Shown in pieces: positions 17,914-27,252 of a DNA stretch of 64,000 nucleotides (within the stretch, counting starts at the first letter, position 1; each line of letters opens with the position of its first letter). The stretch lies in contig NZ_CP023688.1 in the NCBI RefSeq assembly GCF_008704655.1, forward strand, positions 9,297,155-9,361,154, in the 5' to 3' direction. The DNA is from Streptomyces rimosus. Its GTDB lineage: Bacteria > Actinomycetota > Actinomycetes > Streptomycetales > Streptomycetaceae. Under the pieces are notes generated by a model. It was not told where the DNA came from and searched no databases. It saw only the letters and a list, made by a program, of their open reading frames with translations. The position numbers and the translations under genes were made by a program.

Positions 17914-18654
17914 GAGCCGGCCCGCTCCGTACGAGGCCGACGACGCCCTCGCCCGGTTCTCCGGTCTGCCGACTCCACGTCGCAGAGCGGATACCGGCGC
18001 GTGGAAGCCCGCTCTTCCCGGGCGCCAGCGCTGTTCTTCACGGACGACCAGGTCATCGAGTCGTGTTGCGGATGCCGGCGATCGGCGCGCCCCGTACGGC
18101 GGCCCACGCGTCCCGTAACGGTTCGTACGCCCCGTCGCGCCCCGGCGATGTGGAGGCGGTCTTTCCCTCAGGCCGATCGCTCCCGCCGAAAAGCAAGCCG
18201 GCTACATCCCCGAGCAGGTGACCCGCGGCCGGAGGGCAGCTCGGCCGGCGGTCCGCTGCTGTGGTTGCGGGACGAGCCGTAGCCGTACTGCGCTCCCGCT
18301 TACCCCGGCCCCGATTCGGCGTCCGCGCCCAGGAAGCCCGGGTCCCGGCCCGCGCGTGTGCTGCATCCGGAGCGGTTCGAGCGGCCGGAGGAAGAGGCCG
18401 GCCGGGGCGTACGGGTCGCATTGCCCGGTCTCCGACGGGGTGAAGACCGGTGGGCACCCGACCCTGGCGGGCCTGGCTGCCGCCGCGAGATTTGTGTCGC
18501 GTCCTCAGCCTGCACCATCGCTCACTGCTTGAGCGGGTCCTCGGTGGCGGCATTTGCTGTTCTCATGCACAGATGGGCTGGTTTACGTTCGCTGTCCGCT
18601 GCCGGGGGTGAGATGCCAGAAGGTACAGCGAAAGGCATCACGCATAATGTAGAG
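17914..18654. other. Stretch without a supported gene
   Basis: Several open frames overlap here but none shows a start with a ribosome site or a known domain. A minus-strand frame ending near 18053 has weak protein-like composition. Possibly degraded coding sequence. Confidence 0.35.
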
Positions 18655-18905
18655 CAATTTCGACAAGCAGGTGGACGAGACCGCTGGCACGCTGGCGTTC
18701 GGCGTCGGATTGTTCCTGTCCGGCCGGGACCTGGACGGCATCCCCTGCACGGACGCGACGTTCTTCTGCACGGGCCGTCGGGTGCCGCCGAAGATGGAGG
18801 GCCGGGTCCGCCGCGCCTCCTACCGGGCCGGGTGGCAGCGCCTGGCCGTACGGCTGACCATCATGGGCGCGGTCACCGAGACCGGCTACCTGCCGGACGC
18901 CACCC
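18655..18905 (+). pseudogene. N-terminal fragment of an integrative-element transfer or membrane protein
   Basis: The frame reads FDKQVDETAGTLAFGVGLFL, then TDATFFCTGRRVPPKMEGRV and LTIMGAVTETGYLPDATR. This resembles N-terminal regions of FtsK/SpoIIIE-like transfer proteins of actinomycete integrative elements, whose ATPase remnant lies 3 kb downstream. It is cut off near 18905. The assignment is moderate. Confidence 0.4.
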
Positions 18906-19224
18906 GGACGCCACCCTCTCCAGTCCACCCGCGCCCTGTGGGAGGAACCGCAGAATGTGCTGCAGGCCCTTCAGAAGTCGCGGGGACCGATCAGAGCACC
19001 CCACCCCAAGAGGCCGTGAACTACCACTTGGCTGGGTGTGTGAAACATGCTGAATGGGCCATGATCTTGGGGCCGCTTTTCGGGACTTTGGGCCTGGGAG
19101 CTTGGCTGGAAACTGAGTTAGCGTCAGTTCGAGCCAGTGCGGCGATAGCTACGCCGCGGGCTTCGAAATGTCCAAGGGGAAGAAGACTCAGGTCCGTTGA
19201 GTTTCCACACCTTCCGGCGGTCCT

Positions 19225-19782
19225 GTGTGCCCTCTTCCCCCGTCTGCAAGGGAAAACGTACGAGAACAGAACCATATCCGCATAGCCGCTGCCACTGCCG
19301 TGATCGCCGTCGCCTTGGGCGTCGCCGCGCCGGCTGCCAGTGCCGTCGAAGCGCACCGTGAGGCGAAGACCGCTTCGCAGACCGCTGAACCGCTGCGCCC
19401 GACCGCTGACGACGTACGTGACCTCGTCTCCCGCATGCGGGCTGACGGCGCGGACAAGAACCAGATCCGGGAGTTCGAGCAGTACGTCAAGCAACTCGAG
19501 GACCCGAAGGCCCAGGAGCGCATCCTCGGCTCGGGAACGGTCATCCGCAAGCTGATCGTCGCCGGGCTGTGGCACGGCGGCGTCTGGGCCGGGAAGATCG
19601 TCGGCAAGGTCAGCAAGAAGGCCGGTGACTTCCTCGCCCGCAATGGCGCAAAGATCGCCAACGCGATCGAGGATGTCGAAGGTTGGAGCGAGACCGCACT
19701 CGCCGTGGCCATGGTGCACGCCGGCGCGCCGGCCGACCTCGCCGCCGACCTCGCCAAGGCCATCATGCTGATCGCCGTGTGA
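19225..19782 (+). CDS. Secreted small alpha-helical protein, possible toxin or bacteriocin
   Basis: A 185-residue product with a signal peptide (IRIAAATAVIAVALGVAAPA then ASA, cleavage after ASA). The mature part has a charged helical region (RADGADKNQIREFEQYVKQL) and then an amphipathic and hydrophobic C-terminal half (VAGLWHGGVWAGKIVGKVSK, IANAIEDVEGWSETALAVAM, ending AKAIMLIAV). GTG 19225 is the available start but no strong ribosome site is seen, and the N-terminus could be shorter. The next gene codes for a four-helix membrane protein. A pore-forming secreted peptide with its immunity protein would have this layout; that is inference, and the family is not recognised. Confidence 0.6.
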   Translation: MCPLPPSARENVREQNHIRIAAATAVIAVALGVAAPAASAVEAHREAKTASQTAEPLRPTADDVRDLVSRMRADGADKNQIREFEQYVKQLEDPKAQERILGSGTVIRKLIVAGLWHGGVWAGKIVGKVSKKAGDFLARNGAKIANAIEDVEGWSETALAVAMVHAGAPADLAADLAKAIMLIAV

Positions 19783-19863
19783 TCAGGAGATTCTCTCCGG
19801 TGGCACCCTTCTTCTGACGCGGGGTGCCACCCGCAGCTGTCTGGGCGCAGGAAGGAGTGCGCG

Positions 19864-20377
19864 GTGGACGACAACCACCAGCCCGACGACGAAAGCACCT
19901 GGACGTCCCTCTCCCGGGGGGGAGAAAGCGCTGGCCGCTTTCGGCATGACCGGCCTGGCCCTCGGGGTCATCACCGCTGTCCTCGCGGCTGTGCTGCTCG
20001 GCCTCCTTGCCGTCACCGCCGCGTCGCTCCGCCTGGTGGAAGCCGACGGAATCGGAACCCTGTTCTGGGGTGTGGCGCTGTTCCTGCCGTGCAACGCTCT
20101 GGCAGCGCTGTTCGCCTGCCCGCTGCGCTGGGGTCTACGGCTCACCAGCGTCGCATCGCGAACCAAAAAGGTGACGGAGGCCGCGCTTTCTGTGGCGACG
20201 ACATTCCTCGCCGTCTTGTTCACCGAATATGTCACTCCTGGTCTGCGGGTACATCACCCGTGGCTCCCAGCGTTGCTGGCCGCATTGCTTGTCGCCTTGG
20301 TCAACTTGGGGGTCAGACAAATGGAAAGGCGCACAACGAGCAGGACTCACGGCGGACGTTCACACTTCCGGTCCTGA
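19864..20377 (+). CDS. Small integral membrane protein with a frame break at a G7 run
   Basis: A GTG at 19864 with AGGAAGGAG upstream starts a charged N-terminus (VDDNHQPDDESTWTSLSRG). The frame then changes by one base at a run of seven G (19916-19922), after which the +1 frame reads EKALAAFGMTGLALGVITAV and four membrane helices, ending at 20377. With six G the two parts would be one protein of about 170 residues. Alternatively translation begins at ATG 19946. It follows the secreted small protein by 81 bases, so it is a candidate immunity or partner protein. The break may be an assembly error, a mutation or a slippery, phase-variable site. Confidence 0.55.
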
Positions 20378-20711
20378 CCAGGCAAACCGGCACGGAAGGA
20401 GCCGGTGGTCGTCGTATGTGACAGCCAGGAGGCTCTGATAAGCCTGCGTCAGGCGGTCCGCTGGCGCCGCGGACCGCTGAGGTCTGGAGCGTGCGGTGGA
20501 CATCGCGTAGGCCACCGCCGCTCATACCAGGTGGCTCAGCAAACAACGGACAACAAATGGGCCAGGGCGCACCAGAAACTGCTCGCCCGCATACAAAGTA
20601 GCCAGCAGCAGAAGGAGACAGCGGCGGTTCCGACCCGCCTCCGGACCGAGCCGTTCGATAATGGAGGATGCGAAGAGGTCATGGCTGCATAGACCAGCCG
20701 TCTCATTCTGC
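20378..20711. other. Stretch without a supported gene
   Basis: No frame here has a credible start or domain. It ends at the strong hairpin at 20712-20745. Confidence 0.4.
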
Positions 20712-20745
20712 CGGGGCCGTACCGACCACAGTCGGTACGGCCCCG
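20712..20745. terminator. Perfect 15-base-pair hairpin terminator
   Basis: CGGGGCCGTACCGAC (20712-20726) pairs without mismatch with GTCGGTACGGCCCCG (20731-20745) around a four-base loop. It may have ended the gene whose C-terminal remnant lies just to its right on the minus strand, or transcription arriving from the left. Confidence 0.75.
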
Positions 20746-20759
20746 CTGCGCATCTCAGC

Positions 20760-20802
20760 TCATGTCGTTGCCCATTCGAGTCCGAGGTCGGCCAGCACCT
20801 GG
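20760..20802 (-). pseudogene. C-terminal scrap of a helicase-associated-domain helicase
   Basis: On the minus strand the last codons read VLADLGLEWATT and stop. The intact helicase at 60730-63555 ends VLADLGLEWAAT. The nucleotide match covers about 35 bases (compare 20766-20800 with 60738-60772) and ends abruptly. It indicates that a second helicase of this kind once ended here. Confidence 0.65.
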
Positions 20803-20824
20803 AACCGAAGTCCACCAAGCACCA

Positions 20825-21400
20825 TGGCCGCGCTCAGGTGGTCAGTGGCGGGTCCGCGCGGGAGACGCAGATCCTGTTCTTCACCGAGGCCGAAGCCCGT
20901 GAGTGGGCCACCACCGGCAAGAAGGCCGCAGCCGCCGGCGGGCCCGCCCCGGTGCAGCTGCACAAGCCAGCCGCTGAGGCCCTCTTGGGCACCCGGCCCA
21001 CCAGCACCGGCGTACTCCCGCCGGTCCTCGAGTCACCCGCGAGCGGAGACCGGACCGCCGACGCCGGGTCCCTCGTCCCGGCCCCGGCCGCCGCGCCCGG
21101 CGAGCTCGCGGCCAACGCCACGGCGACGCCGCCGGCGACCCCTGCCCCGGCCCGGGTCGACGGCGACCAGGCGGTGGACCTCCGCGAGGCCGCCGACCAC
21201 CACCTGCCCGGCATCACCCTGGCCGCGCTGCGCTTCGCCCGCGCCGACGACCCGGCCTTCCCCGCCTCGGCCGGCAAGCGCGGCGCCGAACTCCTCTACC
21301 GCGTCGGCGACCTCAAGAAGTGGGCCCGCAACCGGGCCCGCGCCGCCATCGGCACCACCGCCCTCGACTGGCCCTCGTCGGCCGGCGGGCCGGATTTCCG
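20825..21400 (+). pseudogene. Integrative-element protein, N-terminus missing
   Basis: The frame reads RETQILFFTEAEAREWATTG, a Pro/Ala-rich linker, then ADHHLPGITLAALRFARADD and FPASAGKRGAELLYRVGDLK. The last part resembles the helix-turn-helix segment of small regulatory proteins of actinomycete integrative elements (a helix, then an F-P-x3-G-K-R-G-x-x-L-Y pattern). There is no start codon in context and the end is degraded, so I treat it as a remnant. Confidence 0.45.
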
Positions 21401-21589
21401 ACCCGCCGGCCGCCGATCCGGACCTGTCCGCTTTCGCCGACACGATCCCCGGCCCTGGAAACAACCGGCTCGCCAGGCCCCACACAGAACAAGAACACCC
21501 CGCGATGAAGAAGACCGCGCTCCCGACGACGCTGAGCTTCTGCGCCCCCCGGCCTGCGCGAGCAGATAGAGGCGCGGCCCGAGTGAACC

Positions 21590-22323
21590 GCGCTCATCGG
21601 CCTCAGCACCACCGGGCGGACCATCGCCGTCGACCTGGACGCCGAATCCCCGCACGTCCTGGTCTGCACCGCCAGCGGCGGCGGCAGCACCACGATGCTG
21701 CGCTCCCTGACCGCCCAGTTCCTCCACCAGGGCGCCCACGCCCTGGTCCTCGACCCCAAGCGGATCTCCCACCTGTGGGCGAAGGCCCTGCCGACGGTGA
21801 CCCACCGCGGCAACATCGCCGGCATCCACGACGCCCTAATCCACCTCGCCTCCGAACCGAAACGCCGCCTCGACCTCGACGGCGACCTGGACGGCGTGCC
21901 GCGCCTGATCGTCGCCATCGACGAGGCCGACACCACGCTGCGTCAGCTCGCCCGCTACTAGGAGACCTTCTGGCAGAAGGATGACCCGAAGACGTCCCCG
22001 GCCATCGCCGTGCGCGAGGAAGCCCTCTGGGTAGGACGCGTTGCCCACGTCCACATCATCTTCGACGGACGGCCCCACACCGCCGCCCTCGGCGGGATGT
22101 CTGCGGCCCACGAGCTGTTCGCCACGGTCGTCTTGGCGCGGTTCACGGCCGACACCTGACGGCGCCTTGCCCCGATGGCCGGCCCCACCCCGAAAAGGCA
22201 GAATCCGCACCCGGGCCGCTGCCACGTCGTCCAGCACAACAGTACCCACGAGACGCAGGCGGTCCTGATGACCGACGCCGACGTCGTCAACTGGCTCACC
22301 GACCCGGACGACCACGAGAGCTG
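21590..22323 (+). pseudogene. FtsK/SpoIIIE-like transfer ATPase remnant
   Basis: The frame reads VLVCTASGGGSTTMLRSLTA, FLHQGAHALVLDPKRISHLW and GVPRLIVAIDEADTTLRQLA, then an in-frame TAG at 21959, then FDGRPHTAALGGMSAAHELF, a TGA, and VLMTDADVVNWLTDPDD. These are the Walker A and B regions of integrative-element transfer proteins. The Walker A lysine is lost (GGGSTT in place of GGGKST), and two in-frame stops are present, so the gene is dead. Confidence 0.75.
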
Positions 22324-22522
22324 ACCCGGCGACGGACACTCCACGGGCCCCGGGGGCAGCCATGAGTGCCTTTTTCTTGTATCAGCAGGTCAAGAGCTGT
22401 CAGGCCGGAATGGGAACTTGGTCCAAGTGGTCGGGGAACGGTCACCGCGGCCGTTTCCCGAACGGGAACCGCTGCGACTGCGGTGGCTCGGGGGAAGAAG
22501 GTGGCTGCCGTACTCTGCCCGC

Positions 22523-23218
22523 GTGGACGGTACGGATGAGTTGAGGAGTCGTCCCGGCTGGCGGGTGCTCGTCGTCGGGGGCGCGTCGGGGATGGGGAAG
22601 ACCGGTGTCGGGCGGGCCTTGGCGCGGCGTTACGAGGTCCCCGTCGTGGAGGTCGACGACATCGTGGAGGCCCTCCTTGCGGTGACACTGCCCGAGCACC
22701 TGCCGGAGGTCCACTTCTGGCGCACCCACCCGCAGGCCGCCCGCCAGACGCCCGAGTCGGTGGTCGAGCGGCAGATCGCGATCGCCGAGACGTTGGCGCC
22801 GGCGATCGAGGCGGTGGTGGCCAACCATGTGGGCACCGACACCCCGGTGATCCTGGAAGGGGACTACGTCCTGCCCAGACCGGCGACGCCCAAAGGCGCG
22901 GTCCGGTCCGTCTTCCTCCACGAGGACGACGAGGAGCAGGTGACGGCCAACTACCTGCGCCGGGAGCCGGAGGCCGGACCACAGCGCCATCGCGCACGCG
23001 TCAGCGTGCTGTACGGCCGGTGGCTCGCCGCACAGGCGCGGGCGGCCGGCGTGCCGGTCGTCGCTCCACGTCCGTGGGAGGACCTGGTCAGCCGTGTCGC
23101 CGAGACGGTGGAGGACGCCTCTACTGAAACTGTCGTACCGACCCGAACCACCAGGTCCACCGGTCCCCAGCCCGCGGGTCGTAGAGCCTGGGGCGGGTCC
23201 AGCCCGGGGACTGCTTGA
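22523..23218 (+). CDS. P-loop kinase-like protein with a replaced C-terminus
   Basis: GTG 22523 begins a protein with a Walker A (VGGASGMGKTGVGRALA, about residues 15-31), a VPVVEVDDIVEAL strand like the acidic switch of small-molecule kinases, and a C-terminal basic region. It resembles P-loop kinases such as 2-phosphoglycerate kinase-like or shikimate-kinase-like proteins, substrate unknown. From about 23121 the frame runs through antisense of a transposase fragment, so the last 30 residues or so are not native and the true end was removed or changed by an insertion. Confidence 0.65.
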   Translation: MDGTDELRSRPGWRVLVVGGASGMGKTGVGRALARRYEVPVVEVDDIVEALLAVTLPEHLPEVHFWRTHPQAARQTPESVVERQIAIAETLAPAIEAVVANHVGTDTPVILEGDYVLPRPATPKGAVRSVFLHEDDEEQVTANYLRREPEAGPQRHRARVSVLYGRWLAAQARAAGVPVVAPRPWEDLVSRVAETVEDASTETVVPTRTTRSTGPQPAGRRAWGGSSPGTA

Positions 23219-23240
23219 ACAGGCGGAACGTGTTCTCCTG
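23121..23240 (-). mobile_element. Transposase C-terminal fragment
   Basis: On the minus strand the frame reads NTFRLFKQSPGWTRPRLYDP and then DRWTWW. This matches the conserved region around the catalytic glutamate of the IS family also present at 38840-40623, where the same place reads EHLFRTMKQTLGWTRPKL. Only this piece remains. Confidence 0.6.
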
Positions 23241-23538
23241 CGGAGCAGCGAGCGGGACCTTGCGCCGCTCCGTGGGAACAGACGGCGAACTGCTGGCGGT
23301 GACGGCGGCGGCAGCGCCTACACCACCGCGGCGCTGGTCGGCATCGGCGCCACGGCGGTCGCGACGCTGACAAGCCTCGCTCTCGCCGCCGACGCTCGTC
23401 CGAGAGCACCCCGTAGGAGCTCGCGCCCATAGGCGGTGGGGGGCCTCGGCGGCAAGGCGGGCGCCGGTCCCGATGAAGATGGAGTCGCGACATGCTGTGA
23501 CCACTGGAGAGGCTGGGCCCGTCCTGCCGTCACGGCCG

Positions 23539-23877
23539 TCAGTCCGCCGCCTTGGGCCGCCAGCTGGAGGCCCAGGCATCGAGCGGGGCGAGAGATGCCT
23601 GAAGGGTCCTGCCCTGTTCGGTGAGCAGGTACCCCTCGCCGGCGTGCTCGACGAGGTCGGCCTGTCCGAGCTCGCGAAGCCTGTCTGCCAGGACGCTTGA
23701 TGAGACGCCGCCACATCGTTGCTGGAGCTGGCGGAAGCTCGGAGATGAGCCGTCCCGTAGCTCCCACAGGACGCGCAGCGCCCAGCGCCGGCCCAAGAGG
23801 TCCAGGAGCGCCATGATCGGGCGCCCCGTGTGCGAGCCGCGGACCCGGCGGCCTGGCAGTGGTGTTGGTCGTGTCAT
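23539..23877 (-). CDS. HxlR-family transcriptional regulator
   Basis: A 112-residue winged helix protein: MALLDLLGRRWALRVLWELR, FRQLQQRCGGVSSSVLADRL and a wing (VEHAGEGYLLTEQGRTL). ATG 23877 is chosen because AAAGGGAAG precedes it and because this length is usual for HxlR proteins. It is divergent from a carboxymuconolactone decarboxylase-family gene with 39 bases between them, so it probably controls that gene. Regulators of this family respond to reactive electrophiles or aromatic compounds. Confidence 0.9.
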   Translation of the reverse strand: MTRPTPLPGRRVRGSHTGRPIMALLDLLGRRWALRVLWELRDGSSPSFRQLQQRCGGVSSSVLADRLRELGQADLVEHAGEGYLLTEQGRTLQASLAPLDAWASSWRPKAAD

Positions 23878-23916
23878 CTGCTTCCCTTTCCGAAGCGTCA
23901 ATGGTAGCGTCCCGCC

Positions 23917-24480
23917 ATGCCTCTGAAATCGAAGCATCCTCGCATCGAGCCGCTCTCGCCGCCCTACGGCGAGGCAGCCGGCGAGGCCCTTGAGCTCCTC
24001 GGGTATTCCCCCATCCAGCTGTTCCGGGTGTGGGCCCGCCGGCCCGAGCTCGCCCGCTCCATCGCGGGCTGGGGCAGCTACTACCTCTCTCGGCGCTCCG
24101 CTCTGACTCTGCGCCAGCGCGAGCTCGTCATCGACCGGACCACCGCGCTGTGTGGCGCCGACTACGAGTGGGCTGTGCACGTCGCGGGCTTCGCCGAGAA
24201 GGTGGGACTCGACGCGGCGCAGCTCGCGTCCCTCGCGAAGGGAAGGCCGACGGACGACTGCTGGCACACCACCGATCGTGCCGTGCTCGAAGCGGTCGAC
24301 GAGCTCCATGCGACCTTTGACCTATCCGACGACACCTGGGCGAACCTGGTCGCTGCCACCGATGAAGACGCCGCACTCGACCTGATCTTGATCTGCGGTT
24401 GGTACCACGCCATCTCGTTCACCGTCAGGGCGCTCCGCCTGCCCCTTGAACCCGGCACCGAGCCGATCTCCGCACACTGA
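23917..24480 (+). CDS. Carboxymuconolactone decarboxylase/AhpD-like protein
   Basis: A 187-residue protein with the CMD core (RQRELVIDRTTALCGADYEW then AVHVAGFAEKVGLD). The usual C-x2-C of AhpD is reduced to one cysteine, giving the C-x4-E-x3-H form of CMD proteins. ATG 23917 is 39 bases from the divergent HxlR regulator. It is followed by a DUF1330 gene on the same strand 38 bases later, probably cotranscribed. The family includes decarboxylases and peroxidase-like proteins; the reaction here is not known. Confidence 0.88.
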   Translation: MPLKSKHPRIEPLSPPYGEAAGEALELLGYSPIQLFRVWARRPELARSIAGWGSYYLSRRSALTLRQRELVIDRTTALCGADYEWAVHVAGFAEKVGLDAAQLASLAKGRPTDDCWHTTDRAVLEAVDELHATFDLSDDTWANLVAATDEDAALDLILICGWYHAISFTVRALRLPLEPGTEPISAH

Positions 24481-24518
24481 TCCAAGTCACATGCACGCAT
24501 CCCAGCACTGGAGATCCC

Positions 24519-24812
24519 ATGCCCAAGGGCTACTGGGTCAGCGTCTACCGCACCGTTTCCGACCCTGAGAAGCTGGCTGCTTACAACGAGCTGGCCCGTC
24601 CGGCCGTCCAGTCCTGGGGCGGCCGGACCCTCGTCCGTGGCGGTCGGGTCGTGGCGTATGACGCCGGAATCGCCGAGCGCACCGTCCTGGTCGAGTTCGA
24701 CAGCTTCGAGCAGGCCGTCGCGGCGCGCGAGAGTGCGGCCTACCAGGAGGCGCTGGTCGCCCTCTCCGACGGCGTCGAGCGCGACTTCCGCATCGTCGAA
24801 GGCATCGACTGA
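24519..24812 (+). CDS. DUF1330 family protein
   Basis: A 97-residue dimeric alpha-beta barrel-type protein. The recognisable features are YWVSVYRTVSDPEKLAAYNE at the N-terminus, GGRTLVRGG in the middle, and VLVEFDSFEQAVAARESAAY with YQEAL and RDFRIVEG at the end. DUF1330 proteins are small ferredoxin-like folds of unknown function. It follows the CMD-family gene and probably forms a two-gene unit with it, under the HxlR regulator. Confidence 0.92.
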   Translation: MPKGYWVSVYRTVSDPEKLAAYNELARPAVQSWGGRTLVRGGRVVAYDAGIAERTVLVEFDSFEQAVAARESAAYQEALVALSDGVERDFRIVEGID

Positions 24813-24843
24813 CCGAGGCCCAGCCGGATCCTCACTGAAGGCT

Positions 24844-25008
24844 CATAGAGCTCGACTCGCCGAGGTGCTGTGCAACGGCAGCTACACCCTCACCCCGCTC
24901 GGCCACGACGCCCGCGAGGCCCTGCGTTCGGTCACCGAGCGGTCGCAGCGGTGGGCTGCCGAGCGCCCCGCCCACTGCCGCCGAGGGTGCAAGCGCAACC
25001 GGTTCTGA
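24844..25008 (+). pseudogene. Winged-helix regulator C-terminal fragment
   Basis: The frame reads NGSYTLTPLGHDAREALRSV and RWAAERPAH, matching the wing and last helix of HxlR-type regulators. The DNA-binding helix is missing. It is a remnant beside the intact HxlR module. Confidence 0.5.
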
Positions 25009-26120
25009 CAGCGGTCCGTGCGCGGACCACCTCAGGTTTTCGGACCGTAACCGCAGGACTGGAAACCACGGACCATGACGCCGATGGCGCCGTCGGCCAT
25101 GGAAGCCGTCGCCCGGCCGAATCTACGACGGGTTCGCTTTCCACGTCGGACGGCACACGGGCGCTCGCCCGTCGGCAGTCGGCGCCCGCGCAGGAACACC
25201 GGACGGAGGCGGCGCGCGGTCGAAGAAGCCGTAACCGTCGGCGCTCCCGTGGCCGTCAGCTGTCGGGGTGTGGGGCCTGGCGCAGCAAGGAGACGGTGGC
25301 GGCCACGATGGCCGCCGTGGCGTCGTCCGCGCCGCGCGCTGGATCCTGAAGCTCCTCGGGGAGGGCGACGGCGGCTTCGAGGACGCCGGCGTGGACGGTG
25401 ACGTTGCGCAGCGCGGTCAGAGAGGCGGCGGCGCGGCCGACCGAGGAGGCATCGCCGGGCTGGGGGATGAGCTGGGCAACGCCCCGGCCCAGGGCCCGGG
25501 GTGCGGGGTGCTGGTCACCGCACCGCGTCCCGTACTGGCCCCGCCCTCTGGGCCGACGCTGGGAACGATGCGGAAGAAGACAGAGGGCCCGAGGGCGGCG
25601 GGCCGGGCCGGTTCGTCACCGGCGTCTGGCCGCCGTCGGCCCGGCCCGTCGTGTACTCGTTGTTCTTCCCCGAGACCGCGGCGGACCGCGGCCACCGCCT
25701 TTGGCCGCGGCTGAAGAACCTTGGCTCACAGCCACCGCTTGGCTGATTCGACACGGTCGCCGCCGCTCGTGTTGAACGCGATCGCAGCCTTCGGCGCATG
25801 GCGCCGGGTCAGTTTCACGACTTGTTCAAAGCGTGGCAGAAGCGGCTCCGGCGGGGCAGCCATCGCGTCCGGCCTCCTTCGCATGTCCCCGTGCCTTCGT
25901 CACCGCGCACGCCGCCTGTCCGTCGTCACCACCGGCGATCTGCTCTCCCGGACGGCGGGCAGGGGCGCCGTCGGCCGCCGGACGGCGTATCGCACCGCGC
26001 ACCGTACTGCCTGCCGGGGTGCACTGGGACAGGCACGGCAGCGCAGCCCAGCGCGCCTGCGAGCCCGCCGTACGACGGCTTGCCGGGACCCAGCGTGCCG
26101 CTGCGAGAAAGGCGCCCGAG
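25009..26120. other. 1.1 kb of degraded sequence before the dehydroquinate-synthase-like gene
   Basis: The only protein-like frame is on the minus strand, 25256 to about 25520, reading GRGVAQLIPQPGDASSVGRA and ASLTALRNVTVHAGVLEAAV before a stop, with no start codon and no recognised family. The remainder shows overlapping frames without ribosome sites. Confidence 0.3.
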
Positions 26121-27224
26121 GTGGAGGAAGCCGTCCCGCCTGCATCCGCGACCGTCGTCATCAGAGCCGGAAGCGCCACGTATCCCTTTACGCTCGCGTC
26201 CGGACAGCTCGGCCGTATCGGAACGTGGCGAGAGGCCGTCGGAAACGCCCGGACCGTCGCGGTAATCACCAGCCGGCCGGTGGCGGCCCTGTTTCCCGGA
26301 GCTCTGCGGACCATCGCGGAGACCGGAGCCCGGCGCGTCGTCCTTGAGGTACCTGACGGAGAGGACGCCAAGACCCTCCAGGTGGTCGGCCGCTGTTACC
26401 AGGTACTGGCCCAGGCGCGGTTCACTCGCAGCGACCTGGTCGTCGCCCTGGGCGGGGGCACCGTCACCGATCTGGCGGGTTTCGTCGCCAGTACCTGGAA
26501 GCGCGGGGCCCGCCTGGTGCACGCGCCGACGACGCTGCTGGCCCTGGTGGATGCCGCCGTCGGTGGGAAGACCGGCATCAATCTGCCATCCGGCAAGAAC
26601 TTAGCCGGTACCTTCTACCAGCCCGAACGTGTCCTGGCCGACGATACGGTCCTGACCAGCCTGCCCGTACGTGAACTGCGCTCCGGTCTGGCCGAGGTCA
26701 TCAAGTGCGGCTTCATCGCGGACCCCGCCATCCTCGACCTCCTGCCGGATCCGGCGCGTGCCCAGGCCCAGCGGTACCTGCGGCTGATCGAGCTGAGCGT
26801 ACGGGCCAAGGCGCAACTGCTGTCCGACGACGTCACCGACCGTGGCCTGCGCCGACACCTCAACTACGGCCATACCGCCGGCCAGGCCATCGAGACCGCC
26901 AGCGGCTTCACCCTGCGACACGGCGAAGCCGTCGCCCTGGGCATGGTGTACGCGGCCCGCCTGTGCGAACTGCTGACCGGCGCCCGCGGCGTCACCGCCG
27001 ACACGCAAGACGCTCTGCACCGGGTGGGACTGCCCACTCGCCTGCAGGCTGCCGTCTCCTTCGAGCAGATGTGGGACCTGATGCAGCAGGACAAGAAGGT
27101 CAGCCCCGGCCGCCCTTCCTTCGTCCTCAGCCCCCGCCGCGGCACCGCAACACTGGCCTGCATGCCGCAACGGGAGATCGCACGGGCCGCCTTCGACGAT
27201 GTCCTGCGCCCCGAACGACGGTAA
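26121..27224 (+). CDS. 3-dehydroquinate synthase family protein
   Basis: GTG 26121 gives 367 residues, the usual length; an earlier in-frame start would add about 96 non-homologous residues. The NAD- and metal-binding signatures are present: PDGEDAKTL, LVVALGGGTVTDLAGFVAST, PTTLLALVDAAVGGKTGINL, LAEVIKCGFI and LNYGHTAGQAIE with the metal-binding histidines. The family converts DAHP to 3-dehydroquinate in the shikimate pathway; close relatives make 2-deoxy-scyllo-inosose or related cyclitols. No other shikimate gene is nearby, so it may serve secondary metabolism or be an extra copy. The subfamily cannot be settled by eye. Confidence 0.85.
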   Translation: MEEAVPPASATVVIRAGSATYPFTLASGQLGRIGTWREAVGNARTVAVITSRPVAALFPGALRTIAETGARRVVLEVPDGEDAKTLQVVGRCYQVLAQARFTRSDLVVALGGGTVTDLAGFVASTWKRGARLVHAPTTLLALVDAAVGGKTGINLPSGKNLAGTFYQPERVLADDTVLTSLPVRELRSGLAEVIKCGFIADPAILDLLPDPARAQAQRYLRLIELSVRAKAQLLSDDVTDRGLRRHLNYGHTAGQAIETASGFTLRHGEAVALGMVYAARLCELLTGARGVTADTQDALHRVGLPTRLQAAVSFEQMWDLMQQDKKVSPGRPSFVLSPRRGTATLACMPQREIARAAFDDVLRPERR

Positions 27225-27252
27225 AGCAGCGTCGCGTCGGTGAAGGGGGGTA

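Noticed and set aside
18053..18553. Minus-strand 166-codon frame between the surface protein and the transfer remnants
   Set aside because: Weakly protein-like end, but no start in context and no recognisable motif.
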